From Bremerella cremea (lineage in GTDB: Bacteria; Planctomycetota; Planctomycetia; Pirellulales; Pirellulaceae), in NCBI RefSeq assembly GCF_003335505.1, contig NZ_QPEX01000011.1, forward strand, positions 372,001-436,000: a stretch of 64,000 nucleotides of DNA. The letters run 5' to 3'. The notes below the pieces were generated by a model. The model did no database searches and was not told the DNA's origin. It saw only the letters and a program-made list of their open reading frames with translations. Positions 44,174 through 55,266 of this stretch are shown piece after piece. The position numbers and the translations under genes were made by a program. Position 1 is the stretch's first letter. Every line of letters starts with the position of its first letter.

Positions 44174-45310
44174 TTACTTCGCCGGCGTTGCCGTGGGGAT
44201 CTTCAGCCGCGATGGATCGAGAACCACGTGCTTGATGGTCTCGCGGCGGTAGGTGTAGGTAATATGTACCTTCCCATCCGAGGTTTGAATGACCGCCGGA
44301 TACGAGTATTCGCCCGGCTGTCGTTCCAGAGTTAGCACCGGGTGCCAGGATTGACCATCGGCTGAGAGGGCCACATTCAGCATGTTGCGACCAGCGGGGA
44401 ACTCTGACTGTTTGATGGTGTGGTTGTAAACGAGAAGCTGTGTGCCGTCTTTCAAGGTGACGGCATCGGTCCCAGAGTTCGGATTGGGAAGTTCGGTGGC
44501 ACTTAGCACGCTCCAGGTCTGGCCACCATCCTCCGACCAAGCCGAAGCGACGACGCTTTCGCGCGTGCGGCAGACGATCTGCATTTTGCCATCAGCATAG
44601 GTCAAGATGCTGGGCTGGATGGCGTTGAAGAGCTTGGCGTCGTTGATGGGGCCGATCACTTCCCAGGTTTGACCTTGGTCTTTGGATATCTCGAAGTGAA
44701 CCCGCCAGCCTTTGTGTTCGGTGCTGGAAGGACAGACGATGGTTCCGTCTGCCAGTTGAATCGGTTTATTCTTCACCGGGCCAATCAAATGACCGATCGC
44801 ATCATTTTCGCCCAGGCGTTTAGGGTCACTCCAGGTCACTCCGTTATCGGTTGAAGTCATTAACATGCCCCACCAGCGGCTCGGGCTGGGGCCGACCTTA
44901 TAGAACAGCATCAGCGGCCCTTCTTTGGGTTGAAAGAGGACCGGGTTCCAGGTTGGGTAGCGAACGCCTTGCGATTCCTCGCCATGAGCAACTTCGATAG
45001 GCGTGGTCCAGCCGTTGCCGGTGTTGCGTGAGATCCAGATTCCGACGTCAGGGTTGTTTTCGTGCGTGCCGCCGAACCAAGCCGCAACCAGCCCCTCTGG
45101 GGTCTCGACAATGGTCGAGGCGTGGCTGTTGTTGGTCGGACGCTGATCGACTGGAAAAATCTCTTCCGACGCCACAAAAGCAGGGGTGTCGTGGCCAATT
45201 ACCTTAGGAAGCGACACTGCAACAGTGTCGGCGGCCACGCAGGCAGGGGAAAGAGCAAGCAGGCCAACAAAAAGGGCGAGCAAGCTACCGATGATTGGCT
45301 TCAGGTTCAT
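44174..45310 (-). CDS. Secreted BNR/Asp-box sialidase-like protein
   Basis: A 378-residue protein with a signal peptide (residues 1-27). The six-bladed propeller is marked by Asp-box repeats: STDNGVTWSDP, SKDQGQTWEV, SEDGGQTWSV and a weaker SADGQSWHP. It matches the 'predicted neuraminidase / exo-alpha-sialidase' family common in Planctomycetes and Bacteroidetes. Whether it cleaves sialic acids is unproven; the family includes enzymes with other glycan targets. It is convergent with the methyltransferase. Confidence 0.82.
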   Translation of the reverse strand: MNLKPIIGSLLALFVGLLALSPACVAADTVAVSLPKVIGHDTPAFVASEEIFPVDQRPTNNSHASTIVETPEGLVAAWFGGTHENNPDVGIWISRNTGNGWTTPIEVAHGEESQGVRYPTWNPVLFQPKEGPLMLFYKVGPSPSRWWGMLMTSTDNGVTWSDPKRLGENDAIGHLIGPVKNKPIQLADGTIVCPSSTEHKGWRVHFEISKDQGQTWEVIGPINDAKLFNAIQPSILTYADGKMQIVCRTRESVVASAWSEDGGQTWSVLSATELPNPNSGTDAVTLKDGTQLLVYNHTIKQSEFPAGRNMLNVALSADGQSWHPVLTLERQPGEYSYPAVIQTSDGKVHITYTYRRETIKHVVLDPSRLKIPTATPAK

Positions 45311-45493
45311 GGCGATCTATGTCAGTCGTCAGGAGCTGGGGGCTCGAACTAGGAAGGGAGAGGTCGTCTGGTTAACGCCGTAATCCTTTCAATATTCCAA
45401 CATTCGGCCACCTGTGTCAAAGTGAATCGACCGGAGGAAATGGGCTTCTTTCATTTCCCGCCAAAAATCTTAGCTCAAAAAGGGCTCGCGCAC

Positions 45494-45534
45494 GAAAAAA
45501 CCCTCGGACACGTGGTTTGTATCCGAGGGTTTTT
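45494..45534. terminator. Bidirectional intrinsic terminator downstream of gapA
   Basis: CCCTCGGACAC and GTATCCGAGGG form the stem (45501-45526, one mismatch) with A6 on the left and T5 on the right. It ends the gapA transcript on the minus strand. Confidence 0.88.
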
Positions 45535-45565
45535 CGTTAATTGAAGTTGGCCGAGGCCAGGGCGA

Positions 45566-47043
<1,478 letters not shown>

Positions 47044-47295
47044 TTAGCGGGCGATTGCCGTGGGGGAACTCGAGGGGAGATCACTCGACGAGTGGTGGTC
47101 GTCTGAGTCGGAGCGAGAGTTGCCCTCGGTTGCCAGTGGGGCTTTCCCCAGCCCTAAGAACTTGTGAATTCCGTACATAACGCCTGCCACGGCGCACCAA
47201 GTGGCAGGGTAAACCAAGATGCCAGGGCCAAGCACAATCGCTCCGAGCAGGCACCACAGAACGATGATAGAGCTTAGCAAAGTAACTAATTTCAT
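47044..47295 (-). CDS. Small membrane protein, unknown function
   Basis: An 83-residue protein. AAGGAG lies 10 bases before the ATG. Two hydrophobic segments (about 3-25 and 28-46) are followed by a Ser/Asp/His-rich polar tail (SRSDSDDHHSSSDLPSSSP). No family recognised. Confidence 0.6.
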   Translation of the reverse strand: MKLVTLLSSIIVLWCLLGAIVLGPGILVYPATWCAVAGVMYGIHKFLGLGKAPLATEGNSRSDSDDHHSSSDLPSSSPTAIAR

Positions 47296-47664
47296 CGCGA
47301 TTTGTCTCCTTGGCCAGGCGTGACCATTCCTATCCGAGGAATGCGATTTTTGTCACTTGTGGAGTTTTAATCCACTTTAGTGGGGTTCTAGGGTAATTAT
47401 ATGCACAGAAATTGGTTTGCGGCTACACAAACTTAGGTTCGCGAAAAAGAAGAAGCTTGTTGTAAAGCTCCACAATGAGCGCGATTTCTCGATATTTTGC
47501 GTGGTAAATGGCTGGGTTTTACCACTTCTGGTCGGTTATCCTAGGCACACTCGGCGAAGAGCAGTTCTCCGGTATCGGCAGTTGCCAAGGATGGTTGCGG
47601 CAATGCTGGACACGCTACCGCTACCAGAAAAACGCGCTAGATGCGGCCACCTAGGAGGAACCTG
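47296..47664. other. Divergent intergenic region
   Basis: This lies between a small minus-strand gene and the symporter gene. TATAAT on the minus strand (47396-47401) is a possible -10 box for the small gene. The plus-strand frame 47417-47665 (82 residues) is basic and lacks family signal; I judge it non-coding. The AGGAGG at 47653-47658 belongs to the symporter gene. Confidence 0.5.
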
Positions 47665-49221
47665 ATGACCGAAAACGACCAACCCGCTCAGCACGATAGC
47701 AGCGTGCGAGGCCTGATTCTTATTCTATTGGGCATTTTTCTCGGGGTGATGCTGGGCTTGTTTTACGGCAAGACGATGTGGCTGGCCTCGAATGGGCCAG
47801 AGAAGCAAGTCACTCGCCTGGAAGCCACGATCAAGCAAAAGGAAAAGGACGCCGCCAAGTATCGGCAAGCAGCCGAGGAGGCAACCGATCCCCAGCAACA
47901 GCAGCGACTCAATCGGGAAGCTGGTCGGCTTGAAGGGCATATTCCCACCATCGAGAATCGGCTCGCTGCTTTGAAGCAAGAGGTTCAAGTTGTCGAAGCC
48001 GATAAAGCTGCTGGCAAGTATGGTGTGGCGCAGTCGGTGTGGATCTTCTGCGAGTTCTGCGGCGATCTCTTCCTGCAAGTCCTCAAGCTGTTAGTGATTC
48101 CATTGGTGGTGACCAGCATGATCAGCGGGATTACCTCGCTGGGGGACATCCGCAAGATGGGGCGAGTCGGGCTTTCGACCATTATCTATTACTTCAGCAC
48201 CGGGGCGATTGCCGTCTTCATTGGAATTGTGCTGGTGGTGATCATTCAGCCAGGCGTCTCGGCAGACGATACGTTCGCTTATCGAACCGATACGGTTGAC
48301 GCGAAGGAAGGGCAGACCACGCTCGAGGTCTTTTTGGATGTGTTCCGTGGCCGCCAAGGAGACCCTGGCAGCGGCATGTTTCCCTCGAACTTGTTTGAAG
48401 CGGCGACCAATACCAACGTGCTAGCGCTGATTGTGTTTGCCATCGTATTTGGTGGGGCGTTGACCACCCTCGGAGAAGAAGGGATGCTCGTGATCCGCTT
48501 CTTCAATGTGTGTAATCAGGCGGTCATGAAGATGGTTCACTTGGTGATGCTGTTTGCACCGGTCGGTATCTTTGGGTTGGTTTCCGCCAACATCGCCAAG
48601 AACGGGGGAGGTGCCGGATTCCTCGAACAGTTGCATGCGATTGGCTGGTACGTGGCGACCGTTGTGATTGGTTTGACAATTCACGCAGTCGTGCTGGGCA
48701 CGCTGCTCTGGACGCTAGGGAAACGCAATCCGTTTGTTTACACCTTTAACCTGCTGCGGGCACTGCTTACATCGGTCAGCACGGCCAGCAGTGCCGCGAC
48801 TTTGCCGGTGACGATGGAATGTGTCGAAGAGAACAACGGTGTCTCGAACCGCGCCGCATCGTTCGTGCTGCCGCTGGGGGCGACCATCAACATGGATGGA
48901 ACCGCCCTTTACGAAGCGGTCGCCGTGATCTTTATCGCCCAGACATTGGGTATCGATCTCGATATGGCCGACCTGGTGATTATCTTCTTGACGGCATCGT
49001 TAGCGGCAGTTGGGGCAGCCGGCATCCCTGAGGCTGGTCTCGTGACCATGGTAATCGTCTTGCAAGCGGTTGGCTTGCCAATGACCGGTATCGGCACCAT
49101 CCTGGCCATCGACTGGTTCCTCGACCGATTGCGCACGACGGTCAATGTCTACGGCGATGCCTGCGGGGCAGGGATCATCGATACGATGGTCGTCCAGAAA
49201 CAGGCGACGGCCGTGGAATAG
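47665..49221 (+). CDS. Dicarboxylate/amino acid:cation symporter with an inserted coiled coil
   Basis: A 518-residue member of the DAACS (glutamate transporter-like) family. AGGAGG lies 6 bases before the ATG at 47665. The first helix is at about 13-33. An insert of about 75 charged residues (35-115, including KQKEKDAAKYRQAAEEATD) separates it from the transport core and is absent from ordinary ~420-residue members. The core carries STASSAATLPVTMECVEEN (hairpin serine-rich region) and GATINMDGTALYEAVA, the substrate and Na+ motifs. It takes up acidic amino acids or dicarboxylates with Na+ or H+; the exact substrate is unknown. Confidence 0.9.
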   Translation: MTENDQPAQHDSSVRGLILILLGIFLGVMLGLFYGKTMWLASNGPEKQVTRLEATIKQKEKDAAKYRQAAEEATDPQQQQRLNREAGRLEGHIPTIENRLAALKQEVQVVEADKAAGKYGVAQSVWIFCEFCGDLFLQVLKLLVIPLVVTSMISGITSLGDIRKMGRVGLSTIIYYFSTGAIAVFIGIVLVVIIQPGVSADDTFAYRTDTVDAKEGQTTLEVFLDVFRGRQGDPGSGMFPSNLFEAATNTNVLALIVFAIVFGGALTTLGEEGMLVIRFFNVCNQAVMKMVHLVMLFAPVGIFGLVSANIAKNGGGAGFLEQLHAIGWYVATVVIGLTIHAVVLGTLLWTLGKRNPFVYTFNLLRALLTSVSTASSAATLPVTMECVEENNGVSNRAASFVLPLGATINMDGTALYEAVAVIFIAQTLGIDLDMADLVIIFLTASLAAVGAAGIPEAGLVTMVIVLQAVGLPMTGIGTILAIDWFLDRLRTTVNVYGDACGAGIIDTMVVQKQATAVE

Positions 49222-49284
49222 TTAGAAGTGTTCGGTCTTCAGCAAGAAGGTGAGCAGAGAGCACCCGTGGTTTGGTGAACGGTG

Positions 49285-50502
49285 TCATTCACCTTCTCGC
49301 TGGGCAGGATCGTCGCGGAAGCCGAGGACTCGGCGGATTTCGGCAGGGCTGGTAATGCCAGAGGCGAGTAGCTGTTCGGCTTGCGGCCAACGGGTAAGCA
49401 TTCCGGCTCGGACGGCCCAGCTTTCGATGTCAGCGGAGGTGGCCGATTCCAAGGCCAGCTTGGCCAGGCGATGTTGGTGCGGCACCAACCATTCTGCCAG
49501 AAGAGTACGCCCCACGTAGCCAGTGCCACGGCAATCGGGACAACCGCGCGGCTGCTTCATTCCCGCGATAGAAAAACCGAAGCGGTTGTCGTCATCGCAT
49601 GGGCTCGCACAGTGACAAAGCTTTCGCACCAAGCGTTGATGGAGCACACCCAGCAGGCCGCTTTGAATCATGTAGGGAGGAATCCCCATATCGATCAGCC
49701 GCCGCACTCCTTCGGCCGCACTGCCGCTATGAAATGTGCTAAGCACCAACTGCCCGGTCAGGCTGGCCTGCATTGCGGTTTCGGCTGTTTCCGGATCGCG
49801 GATCTCGCCAACCAGGATCACCTCGGGGTCTTGCCGCATGAGGCTACGCAGGCCGGTTGCGAAATCAAACCCAGCGTTGGGGCGGATGTTGCTTTGCGAG
49901 ATGCCAGTAATCTCTGATTCGATCGGGTCTTCCAGGGTCACGACACTACGGGCGCCTTCATCCTGGGCATTGATATGCCGCAAGCAAGCATAGGCAGTGG
50001 TCGACTTGCCGCTACCTGCTGGCCCGGCAATTAGGATCATGCCTGATGACTCGCAAAGTAGTGCGGTCAGGTCTGCGGCAATGGCAGGGGGAAGCTGCAA
50101 GTCGCCAAGTTGTTGGAGCTCGACTTGTTGCCACAAAATTCGAATAACGACCCGCTCGCCATGCAGTGCCGGAAACGTGCTCACACGTATCTCTTGTCCC
50201 TGTGACATTTCTCCCACGCGACCTTCCTGGGGAATATCGGCCCGGTAGGTCAGCAGCCCGGCCATGATCTTCAGTCGGGCAGCGATGTCGGTTTTCTCGC
50301 CGTGGGGAAGCTTGCCCAGCAGTTGTAGCACGCCATCAATCCGAACTTTGACCAGAATGCCCTCGGATGTCGGTTGCAGATGAACATCGCTCGCTTGCAG
50401 GGCCAATGCCCCAGCAAGCAGTGTATCGACAACCTTCTCGGCGTAAGTTTCCGTGGCCGGGTTATGTGCCAGCAGACGCTGGTGAAGTTCAGGCAGTTGC
50501 AT
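49285..50502 (-). CDS. Short GspE/PilB-type secretion ATPase
   Basis: A 405-residue type II/IV secretion ATPase. Present are the N2E-like region ASDVHLQPTSEGILVKVRIDG, Walker A GPAGSGKSTT, the Asp box LEDPIESEITGI, Walker B and His box VGEIRDPETAETAMQASLTGQLVLSTFHSG (split in text), and a zinc tetracysteine CHCASPC...CPDC. It lacks the N1E domain that connects such ATPases to the pilus platform; typical family length is 500-570. No pilin or GspF gene is adjacent. It could work with components encoded elsewhere. uppP lies 87 bases upstream in the same direction. Confidence 0.85.
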   Translation of the reverse strand: MQLPELHQRLLAHNPATETYAEKVVDTLLAGALALQASDVHLQPTSEGILVKVRIDGVLQLLGKLPHGEKTDIAARLKIMAGLLTYRADIPQEGRVGEMSQGQEIRVSTFPALHGERVVIRILWQQVELQQLGDLQLPPAIAADLTALLCESSGMILIAGPAGSGKSTTAYACLRHINAQDEGARSVVTLEDPIESEITGISQSNIRPNAGFDFATGLRSLMRQDPEVILVGEIRDPETAETAMQASLTGQLVLSTFHSGSAAEGVRRLIDMGIPPYMIQSGLLGVLHQRLVRKLCHCASPCDDDNRFGFSIAGMKQPRGCPDCRGTGYVGRTLLAEWLVPHQHRLAKLALESATSADIESWAVRAGMLTRWPQAEQLLASGITSPAEIRRVLGFRDDPAQREGE

Positions 50503-50589
50503 GAAAGCGGGCTATTGTGGGGATTGATCGGTTCGTTCGCATGCTTCCTCTCGATTCATTTTCCGAACCGAGAGGCACGAGGCAAGTTC

Positions 50590-51408
50590 CTAGCTCCCTA
50601 TCCTCATCTGCCAGACGATCACAAACAAGCCGACCGCAAAGCACCACCACGCGAACCAGTGCAGACGACCGCGTTGGACCATTTTCAAAAGCAAAACCAG
50701 CGAGGCCCAGCCGACCGCAAAGCTGACGAGTGCCCCCAGAAGAAGCAGCCATGTCGGTATCCCGCTTTCCGATTCGCCGGCGTCCCCTAGCTTCTTCGCG
50801 GTTTCCAGGGTGATGGCTCCGAGGATCGCCGGAACCGCCATCAAAAACGAAAAGGTTGCGGCCCCTTCACGGGAAAGCCCCAGTGCCTGACCGCTGCAAA
50901 TGGTCGAACCACTGCGGGAGATACCGGGCAAAATCGCAAGGGCCTGGGCACAGCCGATCCACCAAGCTTGCCACCACGTGGTTTCCGCGTACGACTCTTC
51001 CGTTTGGCTTAATTTCTGCGAGAGCAGCAGGATTGCTCCGGTAATTAAGAGGCATACGCCAGCCACCTTGGGCGATTCCAGGATCGCGTCGGCGTCGGTT
51101 GCTTTGAGTAAGACTGCCGCAATGACTGCCGGAACCGTGGCCAAGCCAAGCAAGACTAAAAGCCGCCAATCTTTGGTAAACGCCTCGTACAGCTGTTTGC
51201 GGTAGACAACCAAAATCGAGCCTAACGTTCCGGCATGCAGCACGATGTTCAGCTCGATCATGTCGAACTTTTCAGGGTCGGCACCCAAAAGCGTAGCCAG
51301 CACGACAAGGTGGCCGGAAGAACTGATCGGCAGGAACTCGGCAATTCCTTGCACGACGGCAAGCAAGATGATCTGCCAGGCTGGTACGTCCACGGAGCAA
51401 TTTCCCAA
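50590..51408 (-). CDS. uppP: Undecaprenyl-diphosphatase
   Basis: A 272-residue BacA-type membrane enzyme that recycles undecaprenyl diphosphate for cell-wall synthesis. Both signatures are visible: GIAEFLPISSSGHL and PGISRSGSTI. About eight hydrophobic segments are present. A GTG at codon 7 is an alternative start. The presence of uppP and of a LysM/YkuD-fold protein in the window fits with planctomycetes having peptidoglycan. Confidence 0.95.
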   Translation of the reverse strand: MGNCSVDVPAWQIILLAVVQGIAEFLPISSSGHLVVLATLLGADPEKFDMIELNIVLHAGTLGSILVVYRKQLYEAFTKDWRLLVLLGLATVPAVIAAVLLKATDADAILESPKVAGVCLLITGAILLLSQKLSQTEESYAETTWWQAWWIGCAQALAILPGISRSGSTICSGQALGLSREGAATFSFLMAVPAILGAITLETAKKLGDAGESESGIPTWLLLLGALVSFAVGWASLVLLLKMVQRGRLHWFAWWCFAVGLFVIVWQMRIGS

Positions 51409-51552
51409 ATCGAGAGCAAAGCGATACTTTATTTTCCGCCGTGCCCAAGGGCGAGGTGTGAATCACGAAGCGGAAATGTTACCACGATTCAGGGAAGCTG
51501 GGGTTAATGCCGTAAGAATCGTTAGAACCAGCAGCAGGCCGCTTTTCGACAG

Positions 51553-54471
51553 CTAGTCGTTTGCTGGGGAGGCGGGCTCAGACACTGGGGGCGAGCCGAC
51601 TTCAATGTATCGTACCAAGGTTCCTAACCGGCCAGAACCATGGGCATCGATCACCAAACGGTAACGGCCAGGCGTGGCAGGCAGTGTTACCGGAAGATTG
51701 ACTTCGCCGTTGGCATTGGTTGTTAAGCGTGGTTGCCACAGAACGGATTGTGGCGCTGTTTGCTTGGGCTGGGCTTCCAGGGGGCTAATGGTAGCGGCCA
51801 TGGATTTTGGGGCTGGGGAACCTGCGGCTGATTGGTTCTCCATTCCACTGTACCGGTCTGCTGCTTCAAATGGAGCAGGATTCGCGTTTCTTGATCGAGC
51901 AGCTCCCCCCAGCGAACGCTCGAGGTTCATGATTTCGGAGGTAGGGCCAGCACTCCGTAGTTGAGGCTGAGGGGGCGGAGCGTCGGCGTTACTTTCAGTC
52001 CATTGGCGATCCCGCAAAGCAGCGTCATCGGACGATGGCAGGGTATCTGCAACTGCCGAGCGGCCAGCGGCTAATTCGGTTTGTTGGCTTTTGGCTTCTT
52101 CGCTGACAGCAACCATTTGGGGTGAACTAGAAGCAGAAGGGGCAAGGGAATCGAAAGAGAGGCTGGCCGAGAACAGCCCCCACAAGATCGATCCGAACGC
52201 AACCACCAGACCTGGAAGCCAAACGGCCATTTTGCGGCGACCTTGAACCACCGCCAAGCCGATCAAGCCAACCGCGAGAATTCCAGCCCCACCGACCAGC
52301 ATCCAACGCGAGGTCGTATGAACATCGTCCAGGCGGGCTTGCCACTGCTGATGGATAACGGCGAGCGCTTGTTGGTACTTCGATTGAATCGATTTCCGAT
52401 TGGTGCGACGCACAACCGGAGGCTCGTTTGTTTCGACCGATTCCATGGCCAAATTGTCGCGAGACATGGCCATCAATTGCCCGCCGGTAGGCGCGGCGGT
52501 TTCGTTTTTCCAATCGGACAGCACTAGAACTTGGTCGAAGTAGTCACGGTCTTGTTCCAATTGGCGCACGTCTTCCGGCAAATTGTTGGCGGTCGAGGGA
52601 AGAGCCACTCGTTGGTTTAGTAGGAATTCTCCTTCCAGTCCCAACGGTAACTGCGTGGCTGGGGCTTCCGCAGGGAGGCGTTCCATTTGCACGCCCAGCG
52701 TGGCTTGGGCTGGATGGTTGTATTCGTCCTTGACGGCAACCTGCAGGCTAAGCTGTTCGCCGGGGGAAGCTTGGGAAGGTAAGCCCTGCACGTCGAGTTT
52801 GTACCGTTGCACTGGGATGCGATAGACAATCCGCTCGGCAATTAGTTCTGGCATTTGTTGGGAGTTGCCGGTTTCGTCGAACTGAAGGCTGTAAAGCCGC
52901 ACACGCTGGGCGCCGGTAGCTTCCGTTGGCAAGTTCAGCTTGACGGGTTGCGTGATCGGCGCATTCACACCGACGTCCCACACGTTGTGGCCAATGGTCG
53001 CATAGTCGTCTCCGGCAATCAGGGCCATCGTGGTGTTCGGAATGGCCACGCGAACGTCGATTTCCAGCGGCTCGTTCGCCGGGGCGACCCCGTTGTTGAT
53101 TCTTAGCGTAGCTGGCAACTTCTGTGCGACGAACGATTGCTGCAAGTCTGCTTGCTTCGGTTCTTCCAGCACTTCAACGGTATACTCTTCTGCCGATTGA
53201 GGAACGAAGTTGAAGACCCCGAACGCGGTTTCTTTCTCTTGCTGCTGTTTCGAGGGAACTTGAGCTTGATCGTCCGCCGAGCGAATCTGGGTTCGGGCAG
53301 GTGTATCGCCAGGAACTGCAACCTGGTTCGAGTAATACAATTGGTTCTCGACCCCAGCAACCAGATTGCCACCTTCCGGTTTCGCAGCAAACCGCGTTTT
53401 TTTCGTATCGTAGGCGTATGCCTTTTTGGGCGCCGCATAAGCCGCCGCTAAGGGGCGATTGGAGATCACCGGCACTTCGCGTTGGAATAAGTTGTTTTGT
53501 AGCTCGACGCTTTCGATCGTTAGTTCGAGGTTTTCCGGTGGTTCGGTCGCCGGGATCGTCATTTGTCCCTGGGCGACCCCTTTCAAAGTTGAACGCTCGG
53601 CGCTGGCAATTCGATTCAATGTCGGGTTATTTTGCATCGACCAGAGGAAGTCGACATTGGCCGAACGATCTTGCTGATTCTGAGGATCGATAACGACGGC
53701 GCGAAAGTTGACTGTTTCGCCTGGCTGAGCAGCCGTTCGATCGGTTTGCAGAATGGCGACCGGTTTGGGAGGTGCGGCTTTGACAGCAAGCCCCAGCGTG
53801 CTTTCCACATCGCCCCGCTTGGCAATGACTTCTAACTTGGCCGCGCTCGAGACTTCGTCGGCGGGAATCTGGCAAACGACCTGACCGTTCTTGGCTTCGG
53901 TAAGACCATAGTAAACGGTTTCGTTGGCAGGCGACTTGAACCAATACTCGACTTGTGCGTCGACCGGCTGGTTGGCTGCGTTCTCGACGGAAACCAAGAA
54001 CTCGTTTCGCACCTCGGTCGCCATCAGCGAAGGGCCGGTGATCGAGAGCGAGAGATAATCGTCCGCCAAACTCTGGCTTTGCTGTTGCAGGGCCAGGGTC
54101 TGCTGTTGCGAATTCCAAGTCAGCTTGGGATACGCCAAGGCCGCGATCAAAAGGCAAGCTGCCAGGCCCGAAACCACTTGCAAACTACGTGTGACCCACC
54201 GCGATCTCGAAGGACGAGTGCCCACCGTGCGGCTAGGCATTGGCTGATCGTGCTCGTCTGCTTTACGTTTCCATTGGTCGTAGTTTGGAAGCGGAGAGGT
54301 GGCCTTGGTGACTTCGGCGAGCAGTTCGGTTCGCTCTTTGAGCTCCGCATATTCCCGCGCCAGCTGCCCGTCGGAACTGATACGTTCGACCAGCTCTGCG
54401 GACTCTTGGTCCGAGAGTAAGCCGTAGATCAGTTCCAGCATCTGCTGCTGGAGTTGTTCGCGGTTATCCAT
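51553..54471 (-). CDS. Anti-sigma-like protein with macroglobulin-type extracytoplasmic domains
   Basis: A 972-residue membrane protein. Residues 1-~75 (MLELIYGLLSDQESAELVER...) look like a small helical sigma-binding region. A transmembrane helix lies at about 93-113. The large outside part holds beta-rich repeats of the alpha-2-macroglobulin MG type (AAQPGETVNFRAVVIDPQNQ; TTNANGEVNLPVTLPATPG). A second membrane segment lies near 720-765. No CxEQ thioester motif is seen. It starts 37 bases after the ECF sigma gene, so the pair forms a likely sigma/anti-sigma switch whose sensor is macroglobulin-like (inference). Confidence 0.75.
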   Translation of the reverse strand: MDNREQLQQQMLELIYGLLSDQESAELVERISSDGQLAREYAELKERTELLAEVTKATSPLPNYDQWKRKADEHDQPMPSRTVGTRPSRSRWVTRSLQVVSGLAACLLIAALAYPKLTWNSQQQTLALQQQSQSLADDYLSLSITGPSLMATEVRNEFLVSVENAANQPVDAQVEYWFKSPANETVYYGLTEAKNGQVVCQIPADEVSSAAKLEVIAKRGDVESTLGLAVKAAPPKPVAILQTDRTAAQPGETVNFRAVVIDPQNQQDRSANVDFLWSMQNNPTLNRIASAERSTLKGVAQGQMTIPATEPPENLELTIESVELQNNLFQREVPVISNRPLAAAYAAPKKAYAYDTKKTRFAAKPEGGNLVAGVENQLYYSNQVAVPGDTPARTQIRSADDQAQVPSKQQQEKETAFGVFNFVPQSAEEYTVEVLEEPKQADLQQSFVAQKLPATLRINNGVAPANEPLEIDVRVAIPNTTMALIAGDDYATIGHNVWDVGVNAPITQPVKLNLPTEATGAQRVRLYSLQFDETGNSQQMPELIAERIVYRIPVQRYKLDVQGLPSQASPGEQLSLQVAVKDEYNHPAQATLGVQMERLPAEAPATQLPLGLEGEFLLNQRVALPSTANNLPEDVRQLEQDRDYFDQVLVLSDWKNETAAPTGGQLMAMSRDNLAMESVETNEPPVVRRTNRKSIQSKYQQALAVIHQQWQARLDDVHTTSRWMLVGGAGILAVGLIGLAVVQGRRKMAVWLPGLVVAFGSILWGLFSASLSFDSLAPSASSSPQMVAVSEEAKSQQTELAAGRSAVADTLPSSDDAALRDRQWTESNADAPPPQPQLRSAGPTSEIMNLERSLGGAARSRNANPAPFEAADRYSGMENQSAAGSPAPKSMAATISPLEAQPKQTAPQSVLWQPRLTTNANGEVNLPVTLPATPGRYRLVIDAHGSGRLGTLVRYIEVGSPPVSEPASPAND

Positions 54472-54508
54472 AGCTCGTTCAGTTCTGCCTAAAAGATGGG
54501 TACTGAAA

Positions 54509-55075
54509 TTATAAAGGATTCTTTCCTGGCTTTTCGGTGGGGGCTAGGTGTTGTCTTAGGTTAGCCAAGGCCATACGCATCCTTGTTTTGACCGTGCCCA
54601 GGGGGATGGAAAGCGCTTCGGCGATTGCCTCGTAAGTGAGGTCTCCGTTCTGACGAAGTAGGAATACCTCCCGTTCTTCTTCGCGGAGCTTCGATACGGC
54701 AATCCGTAAATGTTCCATCTGTTCCGACCTTTGGGCGTGGTCACCTGGCGTAGCCTCTCCACTGGGGACAGATTGCTCTTCGTCGCCCAATGCTTGTCGC
54801 TTACGCCGCCAGGCGGTCATCCGCATATCGCGACCGGTATTCACCGCGATACGGAAGATCCATGCCCGCACATTCTCAATTTCGGGTAGTTGCTCTCGGT
54901 TGCGCCAACATTTGATAAAGGTCTCTTGTAAGGCATCGTGCGCATCCTCCATGTTGCCGAGCAAATGGTACAGCGTGCCCAATAGTTCCCCGTGAAGACC
55001 CGAAAAATGGGTCTCCAGCATTTTCCCTTCATCTGCTGAAGGGGGGGGGCTGCTGGCACGACGCGGATGCTCCAC
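54509..55075 (-). CDS. ECF-type RNA polymerase sigma factor
   Basis: A 188-residue sigma-70 family ECF factor. Region 2 shows DAHDALQETFIKCWRNRE and RAWIFRIAVNTGRD. Region 4 shows LREEEREVFLLRQNGDLTYEAIAEALSIPLGTVKTRMRMAL. The GTG at 55075 gives the full frame; an ATG at 55021 with GAAGGG just upstream is an alternative that would drop the first 18 residues. A C9 run (coding strand) lies between these two starts. The following gene is its probable anti-sigma factor. Confidence 0.93.
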   Translation of the reverse strand: MEHPRRASSPPPSADEGKMLETHFSGLHGELLGTLYHLLGNMEDAHDALQETFIKCWRNREQLPEIENVRAWIFRIAVNTGRDMRMTAWRRKRQALGDEEQSVPSGEATPGDHAQRSEQMEHLRIAVSKLREEEREVFLLRQNGDLTYEAIAEALSIPLGTVKTRMRMALANLRQHLAPTEKPGKNPL

Positions 55076-55266
55076 AATGGGGCCTTACGAAAACATAGAC
55101 GAGGTAGTGGACTAAAACGATTCAGTATAAGCATCGATTTTTTAACAGAATGGGTGCGATTTAACACCAGATTGACCGGTTTTATGGGGTAACGATGAAA
55201 AGGAACCCTAGTAAATCGCGGGATTGGCTTGTTAAGCACCCCTCTGAATCGGAATAATATACTCTT

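Noticed and set aside
47417..47665. 82-residue plus-strand frame before the symporter
   Set aside because: Basic, no motif, no ribosome site; the symporter has its own AGGAGG at 47653.
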